Source: Polydactylus sextarius (taxonomy: Eukaryota > Chordata > Actinopteri > Polynemidae). From it: a stretch of 64,000 bases of DNA. Within the stretch, counting starts at the first letter, position 1. Every line of letters starts with the position of its first letter. The stretch lies in assembly GCA_016801845.1 (NCBI GenBank), contig CM028920.1, forward strand, positions 7,062,501-7,126,500. The letters are read 5' to 3'. The notes beneath the pieces are model-generated. The model saw only the letters and a program-made list of their open reading frames with translations, was not told the DNA's origin and ran no database searches. Made by a program: the position numbers and the translations under genes. Of the stretch, positions 42,391 to 53,072 are shown one piece after another.

Positions 42391-45300
42391 GAGAGAGTTT
42401 TTAATGGGCAAAACTTGTGAATCTTTCCAACCAGAGTTCTTACTGTGTGCACATTAGCTCAGTGAAGTACAATTAAAACCCTCCCCAGAGTCTTAATTAC
42501 AAACCACTTCTACTTCTACTATCAGCACTGTCGTACTTACATAGTGTTATTTTATTGCAAGTGTTGCATCTTAGCTACGTTAATTATTTAACAGAATACA
42601 AGGGGAACAGTGGTCAATTCCCCACTAAGTGTATTAAGGTTTATTAAATCATGACATAATGTATAACTAATATGAACTCTGCGTGGCAGCATTGAATGTT
42701 TGGTTGATTTAAATCCTCTAACCTGTAATATAATATTTTTTCCTATAATACTAAACATTATATAGTCAGTTTTCTAGAACATTCATTTAGAGAATGATAA
42801 ATACAAGACAATCACCATCATATATCTTTACAGAAAGTCATTTGACCCAATCATTTAGTTATTTGTATAAAATGTGCTATGGAAATACATTTTTTTTTAT
42901 GTCATTAATCAGAGATGCAAAGTTCATATCAATACAGCCCTTCTGTCACTGCTGGTGACTGAAGCAGACCATCACAGTCAGTCAGTCTGTGGTGATCAAT
43001 AAATAATGCTAAGTCAACAGTCACACCTTCAGCAGCCACCCACGGGTCTGGTTTAGTGGAGCCCACCACTACCAAAATAAAATTTTAATCATCTTTTATA
43101 TCAATATTTTAAAGGATTTCCCAAACATTGTTGATTCTGAGGACTTGTTAGCATTCAGAGCATGGTCTGTCCTCAGTGTCTTTATTTGACCTCAGCGGTG
43201 GCAGAGGAGGGACAGGATACATTTCATTTTCAGTACAGGATGTTATATATATGTTCGATTTAAGAATATGTCATAAGAGGTTGTGGTGTTTCCAGCAACT
43301 GGACAGCAGAAAATGTTTCAGCAACTCTAGTCACTAGTCAGGTTTTCATCCACTTAGTAATCAGTAATCAGTAATGCACATTTATAATAATTCAGCTTAA
43401 CCAAATGTGCATCAGCAACTGTTTTCATCACTTGTTAAACTAATTAGACATAGGCTACCACCTATTAGACTCTTGAAAAAATGGACGTCCTCCTTGCCGC
43501 AGTAGGAATTGTCAGAGACAAAACAAACAGAAATACTCATGTAAGCACATGCACTGTTGTACATGTACCTGTACTCCAGCAGGAAAAAACAGCAATAAAC
43601 TATAGACAGTTTCATAGCAGGAAAAATTAAGGAATAACACCAGTTTAATGTCACATGGGATGAATAGAAAACATGAGAAAGCTGAACTTGCAAACTCATC
43701 TAAATAGTAAATATAGATATATTAATGTTGCTGAGTCAGTTTCTGACTTTTTGAGTGTTTGTGATAGTTTAGTCTTAACTAACAACTAAAGTTGAGAAGC
43801 AATAAAATCACAGATTCTGATGGGACAGTAAAAGATAGATATCTACAGTGAACGAATCCACTGAAAACACATTTGAATTATATGTGAATCATTTTTCAAA
43901 GACAAAGTGATCTTACACTTAAATATCAGTGGATTGTCTGCGTATAAGGTTCATAACGTTATATATGTTCAATACAGCGTAGGTGTATCAATCTGAAATG
44001 TAGGTTTCTGGCCTATTTTTTGTCACAATTCTTTATCTTCCTCTTCATCTGATGTCTTCCTCAACATCAGAGTGTTAAATATTCACACACAGATGTGCAT
44101 GTGGTGTGATAAGTAGAACACAGGAGTCACTATTTCAGGATCACATGTTGGAAGCCACAGTTACAACGTTCAGCATGTGCTCTCCACCCACACCATATGC
44201 ATTATTTATTGGAACTAACTTACTCATTAGTCTTAATGCAGGACACAATAGGTACAGACTAGCAAAGACTTCTGCATTTTGTTTGACTTGTTGGAAAAAT
44301 GAAAAGCACTGAGTGTGGAAAACCTAAAACAAAGTGCAACTGATTTATTTATGCGTGATGAATAAAACATGATAAATAATAAATGGTAGATGATGATGGA
44401 TTTATTTAGTCCAACTGTTGCTGTTTGTTCATCCATCACTGAAGAACTAAAGACATGTCCAACCAGACAATTCAATCATGCCAGTGATGTGATTAATATG
44501 CTTATCATATTTTTTTGAAGAAGAAGGCAAAATTTTTTAAACTCTCATGCAAAAAAACTGAATGATCCAAAGAGAGAGCACTCACCATGCCAAAGACATT
44601 AAGTCTCTTAAACTTCAACTACCTAATGTAGTAACAGAATGAACCAGTATTTTCGGTATGCATCTCATGTTGGTTGGGAGTGTTTCAGACTTAAGATGCA
44701 GGTTAATCACTGATACATTAATTTAAAACAACATGTTTTGTCCTTGCAGTCATTGATTTATTTGAATGTCAGGCAAATATCAACCATATTGAAGGTTAAA
44801 TCTGTGTGGTCCCTGGTGAGAAGCTATTTATCTTTGAGTGTTGTTGATACTAAGATGACCCCTAGCTCCATATTATTTATCTAAGCCAAACAGTGATACT
44901 GCACATGTATGTCATAAGCGTATCCACATGAAATTTGCTCCCACATAAATCAATGACAATGTAGCAAGATTTTATGTAGATTACACTGATGTAGTAATAT
45001 ATATGAAGAAAAGTATAGACATATAGTATAAGTATATGGAGTATAGTGATATCCAAAATGATCCAAAAAAGGACCCTGTCCACTACTGGTACAATGGTCC
45101 ATGTTTTTGTTACATTGTATACATTTAACCCACTTAGTTTTGGTTTCACACTACAATTTTGTGACTACACTAAAGAAAATGACTGACAGATTAATTTTAT
45201 TGTTACTACACAGTTATTATCAGACCTACCACTAACCATTTGGTGCTTCCTCCATTTGTTTTCTCTTTCTGCTGTTTACTGGATGGATAATTATGATATC

Positions 45301-45435
45301 ATGTGTAAACCCCCTGGAATTGGTCTGAAAGTCTGAACATTCCAAAAAAAATGTTTTCACATTGCAAACAAAATGAACCATGGTTCGGTTTGATTCAGAC
45401 CAAGACCAAATTTTGTTTGAAGAGACTATTCACGT

Positions 45436-45436
<1 letters not shown>

Positions 45437-45471
<35 letters not shown>
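45437..45471. repeat. Poly(T) tract
   Basis: 35 uninterrupted T immediately before the tRNA-like tandem array. Confidence 0.97.
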
Positions 45472-45472
<1 letters not shown>

Positions 45473-45477
45473 GACCT

Positions 45478-46240
45478 GGGTTCAGTTCTTGTTCTTGTGT
45501 GTTCTTGTGTGACTCAAATCCAATGCAAATACTCAAATACCCAAAGACAAGACAAGCATTGGGTTAAGTGTCTAAAGGTCTTTGTTCAGTTGTTACAAGA
45601 CCCATTGGATTTTCAAGGCTAGCACTCAATCAAATACTTCAATGCAAAGACACATCAAATGTCTCAGCTTCAGGAAGCTGCCTACATATTTAAATTCCAG
45701 AGAATGAGGGTATAACTCATAAGACTTTTGAAGCCAAATACAAATTCAAAGGCTCACAGAAAGATCAGTCAAAAGTCAAAAGGCTGAGGGGTTCAAATGG
45801 CTGGAACACTATCTGGTAATCATAAGTATACGGGTTCAGTTCTTGCATTGCTCAATGAATCGTGAAGCCTCAAGCCTCAAAGAAAGGACAGTAAAATGTC
45901 AGGCCATATTGCTCAGGCTGTTTGAAGACTGACTGGCCTTGAGGATGAGTTCAGTTCTCATGAGGCTCAGTGAATTTTTGAAGCCCAAAGACAGACCAGT
46001 CAAACATCTAACTGAACAGCTCAGGTGGCAGCAACACAGTCTGGTAATCCTGAGGAATGGGTTCAGATTTTATAGGATGTTTGAAGCCCAATACATGACA
46101 CAAACTTGCAAAGCCTCAAAGGAAGACCAGCAACAGCTGAGGTCCTGAGGATGTGAGTTTTGAAGTCCGACACCAAAAGCTACCAATTGGAAGGGGAAAT
46201 CGGTGGTGTGTTAGTTCAGTTCTCAGCTGTAAGGTCACAG
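45478..46240 (+). repeat. Tandem array of ~113-bp tRNA-like modules
   Basis: The motif GGGTTCAGTTCT or a variant, resembling a pol III B box, occurs at about 45478, 45586, 45705 (weak), 45832, 45947, 46059, 46155 (weak) and 46212 (truncated unit). Between them recur CTGGTAATCATAAG / CTGGTAATCCTGAG, TTTTTGAAGCCCAAAGACAG, AGACCAGTCAAA and GCTGAGG/GCTCAGG. The unit is about 110-117 bases. One unit's first part (GGCTGGAACACTATCTGGTA then ATCATAAG...GGGTTCAGTT) resembles the D-loop to T-arm part of a tRNA. Confidence 0.65.
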
Positions 46241-47192
46241 CCACTGGAGATTAAAACAACATCATATAGTAAAGCATAGAAATGTCATAGTATAGTAAGA
46301 GGGCACACAAAGAGAGAATCTGCCCTCGCCCACTTCCAATGACACCTTATAATACAAATACAAAGAGATGCAGCTTGTAAACTGTTAAATGTCAACACAT
46401 CTCCACCCCCTAATGCGTGTGTAGGAGAGTCGTGTGTGGTTTTCAGCCAGTGTTTAATACTCAGTGGAATGAAAAAGGCATGATTAAGATCGTAAATTCG
46501 AAGAGTCTATTAAAATATTCCTTTCTTGAGATAATACTAGGTTGTATTCATGGATTGTGGGAGTATCTTATCACATTACAATATAGTTTTATATATAATC
46601 ACAAAATATCATTAAAACAGCAGTACCATGTCCTTACAGAAACCATTCTAGGGACAAGTAAGACTACATCAACTTTGCTAGAAGCAGGAAACTAAAAGCA
46701 GATATAATAATTACAAATCTCAGTCACAGTACTCCACCCTAACAGGGATTTACTCTGATACGAGCCGTCTCTTTCATATGAAGCTGGAGAGAACAACCTG
46801 GTAATCGAGCAAGCTCTGAAATAGACTTCAAAGCTTGTATATACAAGAGATATGGTGCCGGTGAACTGTACACAGACAGCAACCTAATGTTTATGGCTAA
46901 ACAAAACCAGGGGAGCTATGGTTAAGTGCTGCTCTGGTGGTTTGTTGCGTTGCCACTTGTCTCACTGTGTGGCTCCAAAAGTCCACCCTGTGAGTCCACG
47001 TTTCCTCCATTTCTCACCTTCTTGCCTCTTTTTCTTTACTTCCAACATTGTACTCTGTGAAAACAGAACAAAAATCACCATGATTTGGGTTAAATAGCAC
47101 CCAGAGCCACACCCAGAGTTTTCACCAGATCTCAGGCTTAAACCAAACACTGGCACTGAGGGCTTTTTACTGCTGTCTCATTTTGGCTTGTT

Positions 47193-47193
<1 letters not shown>

Positions 47194-47259
<66 letters not shown>
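47194..47259. repeat. (TG)n microsatellite
   Basis: 33 TG units without interruption. It produces artefactual Cys-Val open frames. Confidence 0.97.
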
Positions 47260-47260
<1 letters not shown>

Positions 47261-47460
47261 GTTTGTTACTCAATGCTTGCTGCTTTGCTTCATCTTGGTT
47301 TCTTGTCAGCGTGTCTCTCTTATTTCACTGCTTCATTTTAGCTCTGGTGACCTCTATCTCTGTGTCTGTCAGCCTCATTTTAGCTCCGTTTTGTGTTGCT
47401 CTGGGTGTGCATTAGATCTGTCTGTGCATTTGCTGCTTGTTGGCTCGTGTGTTTATGTGC

Positions 47461-47505
47461 GCACACGCATACACACACACGCACGCGTACACACACACAC
47501 ACACA
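47461..47505. repeat. Imperfect (CA)n / (GCAC) microsatellite
   Basis: CA units interrupted by GCACGCGT, alternating purine-pyrimidine throughout, 200 bases after the TG tract. Confidence 0.9.
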
Positions 47506-48159
47506 CAAAACCAGCCGCCCCCTTTGCGACTCTTTCCCTCTTTGCTCTGTAATAAGAGCAGCTGTGGTTGATGTGAGGCCAGCTCTGATTCAATTGCAGT
47601 GCAGGACTTAAGGCTATTATCCTCTGTACGCTGGAGGAGGAGGGAAGCCCGGCTGCTGTAGCACAGCTGCTAGAGCAACGACAGGTCTGATGATGCCTTC
47701 CAGAAAAGACTGAGAGTAGGAAATTTTGACTTCAAATGGACGAAAATGCAAAGAAACTTGTTGAAAAGCCGAGTATTACATAAGAAACTCAAATGACGTA
47801 AGTTTAATCTTGTGTCCTTGTGTTAATTGTTCATTTATTATATATTCTATGCCAAAAAGTCATGTTTACATTAAAATCCTTCTCTTTTGTTTTACTGCAA
47901 AACTGTTTACAACATCTGATGACTCATCCTGCACTTAGGAGCCTTTCCTAATTTTAAACTGCTTTCCTGAAATTGTTATGTTCCTCCGTGAGGACTACAA
48001 ATTCTAACCAGCACAACAGATTTACAGCGATTGGTGTATTTTAATTTGTAGCAGCTTCCTTAACCTTTCTTCTAACCAGCAAAGTATAAGGTTACAGAAT
48101 ACACTTGACAAATTAATTAATACAAGAAATATCTCTCATGTCTGAGACATTTATGATGT

Positions 48160-48430
48160 AAGAATGTCAGGTGACCAGCTAGCTACTTTAGCTATGTTGT
48201 TCAGGCACTAGGGCATATTTAGGGGATCAGCATCTGGTTAACCAAACTGGCAGTACCATTTATAAAGTAAGACATGTTGTAATTTGAAAGGTCAACGACA
48301 AGCGAGCTAACTTAGCTACGGTTTCCAGAAGTTATGACTTAATTTAGAGCATCATTAACAAGCTAGCTAGGTTAGCTATACTGTTTATAAGCCAATTGAA
48401 TGATTTAATCTACAACTAAAAATTTAGAAA
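48160..48430. repeat. GCTAGCTA-type tandem repeat, first block
   Basis: AGCTAGCTACTTTAGCTATG, AGCGAGCTAACTTAGCTACG and AGCTAGCTAGGTTAGCTATA recur with AATTTGAAAGGTCAACGACA and TTATGACTTAATTTAG between them. The same unit type forms the larger block at 51480-52290. Confidence 0.65.
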
Positions 48431-49299
48431 ACATTCAACAACAAAACAAAAGCATGCCCCCAGCAGCCTTCACTTAGAGAAAATGTAAGCTAATACTAAC
48501 ATTATATCGTTAAAAGTGCTACATCTAAGTTTTCTGTGGCCTAGCATGGTTTCTTGTTGGAAGCAGGCAGTAGCTATTGTTATAATGCTCCTTATTATCA
48601 GTGCTAAGTCTTGATTCTTTCACAATGAACTGTGCAACATCTAACTATCACAAAGTAGCATTATGAGACAGGAAGGGCCAGGGCTAGCTGGTTAGCATGC
48701 TAACTTCTGTAAAAGAAGAAGTGATACAAACAGAAACAAAAGAAAACTTAACACTGATGTTGCGTTTCACCACTGGTCACAGATCACAGGATCAGGAAAT
48801 ATGATGCTAAATTTGTAGAGTTTATGCTAGACTGGTAATCATTTGTTAATGCTAATGATAGCTTTGTAGCGATAACAAAAACGTATATATTGCCCCTTTA
48901 AGACTAAGAAGGGCTAAAATGAATGTTAATGGGTGCAGATTTATTGTCGACTGTAAACCATTTAAATCTTCCTGTACAGTCAATGTCCACTATTACTGTT
49001 TTCTAAAGATTTAGCATGTAGCGCATATAGCTGCAGTAATCGTGGGTATGGGGCTTCTTTTGTGAATGACAAGTGAATTCACTGGTTTAAAAAAAAATGA
49101 TAATAGGTAGTGTAAAAAGATTTAAGGTGACAACTGAATAAAATGAGCTGCTGAAATGCCTTGGTGACATTTTTTTCTCTCTTAGCTATAAATTTATCCT
49201 CCTACCACCACTGCCACACGCCTACACACTCTCTAGTGTCAATTACAGGTCGTTGTAGCTCAAGGCACAAGACATTGTTTGTAAGAGAAGGAACTGTAT

Positions 49300-49349
49300 T
49301 TGTGTGTGTGTGTGTGTGTGTGTGTGTCCTTTTTTTTTTTTTTTTTTTA
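49300..49349. repeat. (TG)n followed by poly(T)
   Basis: About 13 TG units directly followed by CC and about 20 T. Confidence 0.93.
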
Positions 49350-49789
49350 ACTTACTCTTGCCACTGGAATGCCTGAAGCATTGTAATTACGACCTAACGT
49401 ACAAGTTGGGAATTTCCCACGTCGAGACTTAGACTTGAATGCAACATTATTCTTAGAAAGCCAAAAGGGATCAAGGTAGAAAATCGTCAGGGAACTGAAA
49501 GGAAGCAGGAGTGAAAAGAAGATAAGACATTGGATGTAGGCAGATAGAGAGAGGTAGGAATTATATGAGAGAGAGAGAGAGCAGAGGAAGGGTGGGGGGA
49601 AATGAGTGATTAAGGGACGGAGGCGGGGACAAGCTGAGGACCTCCACAGCTTAATTAGGTGCAGAAGGAGGAGACACCTGCCAGATGAACACCCCCTCCT
49701 CTTCTATCCTTCGCACACATGCAAATCTGACAGCTACTGTACAGAAAATAAGAACATTTATTTTATTTTTATTTATTTTTAAATCAGTG

Positions 49790-50177
49790 ATCAGATCTTC
49801 CCCCCGAAACGTAACCTCCACCTCCTCCATCTACCCTAGGCGGATATAACACTATGAATAATGTAACAGGGAGGGGTGGAGGCCACTGGGCGTGTGTACA
49901 CACATGAGGGAAAAAAAAGGGTTGTTTCTCCTCCTCCCTCACCACCACCACCCCCTTCTCTTTCCATTCTCGTCCCCTCCCCTTGTTCACCCACCCAACC
50001 CTCCCCCCCTTCTTCTTCTCTAGCTGCCGGCCGCACTGCAGAAGGTCAGAGAGAGAGAGAAGAAGAAGAAGAGGAGGAGAGAGGCAAAGACACAGAGACA
50101 GACACAGAGGCAGGGACGAGGGGTGGGGTGGCTTGGATGTACATGAACATGCCGACAGGAGAGTGTGTGGACGAGCG
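49790..50177 (+). promoter_or_regulatory. arhgap22: ARHGAP22 promoter / 5' UTR region with uORF
   Basis: The strand switches from pyrimidine-rich (CTCCTCCCTCACCACCACCA, 49926-50020) to purine-rich (GAGAGAGAGAAGAAGAAGAA, 50048-50090) around a short GC-rich core (GCTGCCGGCCGC). CTTCTTCTTCTC at 50009-50020 is the exact inverse complement of 50057-50068. An ATG at 50137 opens a 14-codon uORF whose TGA (50179-50181) overlaps the first main ATG (50178-50180) as ATGA. No TATA box is evident; the transcription start is not determined. Confidence 0.55.
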
Positions 50178-50220
50178 ATGACAGCGATGCTGAGCCCAAA
50201 GATCAGACAGACCAGGAGAG
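50178..50220 (+). CDS. arhgap22: ARHGAP22 exon 1 (coding part)
   Basis: Encodes MTAMLSPKIRQTRR and ends in phase 1 before GTAGGA. Joined to exon 2 it restores QTRRARSKS, which confirms the donor. Confidence 0.92.
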
Positions 50221-53022
50221 GTAGGACGTGGTTTGGATTGTACCTGCTGCCTGTTCATCATTAACTCTACACTGACACATACTGTCACATACTGACATGG
50301 GCTGTATCAAATCACAGGACTTGTCACAAATTCACTCATTCATGCTGAATGTTGAGTTGGACTTTTTACTAACATGTTTCATTTTGATATAAAAGTGCTT
50401 TTTCTTGCTGTAATCCTGATTTTATACTTTGATCTGTCCAAGGAGACACTTTTTTTACCCACCTTCGCCTTGCGTCTATTTTCCTAGTGCTGTTATTGTA
50501 TTTCTGAATGAAGCAACCATTCTGCCCACGCCAGACGTTTGCTCGTGTACATTAGCATTCTACTACAGCTGGCCGAAGCTGCCGGCATGAATTCTATTAA
50601 GAGGCGCGAGCGGCATCTCTGGTTTCATCTCTGCAGCGCTCAGCACTAACAGGCTGCCGTCAGCTGCTGCTACACTCTGTGTACATGTACAGTAAAGCAT
50701 GTGTGCGTGTGGGTTTCTATGTGGATGGATGAATTAATATGTCCATGTGTGCAAGTGTGTCTTTTCCTTTTACGTTCTCGACACTAATCTGCGTGACTGC
50801 AATTATAAAGCCGGATCTGATTAAAATGAAATGAATAGTTTTGGAAGAATGGAAGAGCGATGTGTAAATCCTCTCCTGGAGAGGCGTGAAATTGGTAGTA
50901 AAGTGGATTAAATGAGCATTTGCATATATTAAGAGAGCAGAACAGATTTAAGTGGCTTGATGAGTAAAGGCTGATTCACTGTGTATCTTCTGTATATTAG
51001 CACTTAATTGATCGGAGAATCATTTTAACAAATAAGACGGCGTTAGCGCCACGAATGTCCAATTTTAAGCTGATTGAGTGTGAAAGATGGTTTCATGTGG
51101 ATTTACAAACGGCCCCGTAAACTACTCGTTGCTGCATTTCCCTTAAGAAAGTAAAAATTAATGAGATTTTAAAGCGACTTTATGATCCTGCGTGAGGAGC
51201 ATTCTCCACATAGCTTCTGCAAATTGGCGCTTGGCTGCTGACAGCATCACATTTGTTGCATGAAGCCCATGAATAAACGGGTATGTGACAGATGTAGTGG
51301 TGTAGTACGTACTCACAGAGGGTCACAGCAGGTCACTAAAGGGGCACGATGCTAACTAACGAGCATGTGTCGTTGTGGGGGATCAAACTGTTTTTGACTG
51401 TTAAACTGGAAGGTCAAAGAAAACACTTGATGTATAAATTAATCATAGAGATAGCATTGACTTTTTTATTGATCTTTCATGTCTGCGACATTCATGATGA
51501 TAGAAGGTAAGCTGACCAGCTAACTAGTTAGGTTAGCTATGCTGTATGGCATATTTTATTTTGGGAAGGTCAGCAAGTAGCTAACTAGCCTAGCTATAAA
51601 TTAATTACTTCTTTTATTTTGAGAGGGCAGTAACAAGCTAATTTGTTTGGATACATTGTACAATAAGTATGCCTTTGTTCATTTGAATGGTCAATATCAA
51701 GCTAACTATCTTAGCTATGAAGGTATGACTTTTCTTAATTTTAAACATGACCGACAAGTTAACTAGCTTAGCTAGTCCATGAGCTGGTAGTCTTTAATTA
51801 ATAATTAAATGATGATATCATCATCATATAATCATTCATTCAATGTCCACCTAAAAATTGTAAAACAAGCTAGCTAACTTTGAAAAGCTAGCTAGGGTAG
51901 ATACTGTACAGAGGCTATGATCTTTCTTATGAACATCAACAGTAAGCTAACTAGCTTAGCTACATATAGCACCGAAAGTATGACTTGTTTTAACCTGGAA
52001 GTCATGAAAAAGGTAACTTGCTTACGTATGAAGGTATGACTTCTTTTAATTTGAGACCAGTAACAAGCTAACTTGGGAGGATACATTGCACAGAAAGTAT
52101 GACTGCTCATTTTGATCATTAGTAACCAGTTTAGCTATGAAGATATAATTTATTTTAATTTAAAAGGTCAGTAACAGGTTGAATACCTTAGCTCTACCAT
52201 ATATAAGCTAGCCGATTAAATTAATCTACAGTCTAACTAAAACCTGGAAAGGTCTGCCAGAAGCTAACTAGCCTAGCTACTCTACATGTAAGCTGAATTG
52301 CTTGAATTGGGAAGGGTAGTTTGTTTTCCATCTGTCAGTCAGTTGATACTTGAAACCAATTCATCACCCTTATCTGTTTCATGTAAGAAATCTCTGAATG
52401 CTTGAGTACTTGCTACAACCGCTACCATATGAAAGCTGTAAAAAGCTGAATTTTTATGACTATCACCAGAAATCTAGAAGCAGCTTTAATTTCCCACATG
52501 TCAGCTGCTTCATGTCCTTGCTGTGCAGTTTTGATGTGCGTTACCATGGTTTTATGATCAAAGTCCCGCAATGTAGCAACACCCTGACACACTACCTTTT
52601 ACACTGAAGCACATGAATGATCACCCACATGACTAGATACTGGGAGCCAGTGCAAGCAGCATGGATGCAAAATGTATGTGTGAGTGTGCACACTGACACA
52701 TTCAGATAATGTGCATGTGGAGATGATAACGTGCACAGAAATGCACAGATATGCTCACACCGGCTGCTGCAGATCAGTTCCACTTCACTGCAGCATTCAC
52801 ATAGAAGCTGTATATTACAGGCCACACCTCCAGCCTGTCAGGAAAAGCAAGCACACACACACACACCACACGTAACGGTTAACACATTAATCAACAGTGA
52901 TAGGCTAACTGGAAGTTACGCCCTGATGCACCTGTAACTCTCTGCCATTTTCCACGAACCATAAATCACTACACAACAACCAAATTAATGAAATTGAATT
53001 CCTCCAACATGCCTGTGTGTAT

Positions 53023-53072
<50 letters not shown>

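Larger units (their letters stand above)
38720..49780. other. Intergenic region LRRC18 - ARHGAP22
   Basis: About 11 kb with no gene recognised. It holds a deleted Tc1/mariner-like element (39108-39800), a LINE 3' tail (41020-41235), a T tract plus tRNA-like tandem array (45437-46240), TG and CA microsatellites (47194-47259, 47461-47505) and a GCTAGC-type tandem block (48160-48430). A repeat-poor block at 42090-42390 may be regulatory. Confidence 0.55.

Noticed and set aside
45778..45850. Functional tRNA gene in the tRNA-like array
   Set aside because: The B-box-like part is present but I cannot form a full cloverleaf with paired acceptor stem and a proper anticodon loop.
47188..47611. Cys-Val and Thr-His repeat 'proteins' (also at 21818, 35353, 58743 and 60563)
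   Set aside because: They are translations of TG and CA microsatellites.
49876..50181. 101-codon open frame ending at the ARHGAP22 start
   Set aside because: It is a low-complexity Pro/Ser/Glu frame produced by the CT/GA tracts; only its last 14 codons are of interest, as a uORF.
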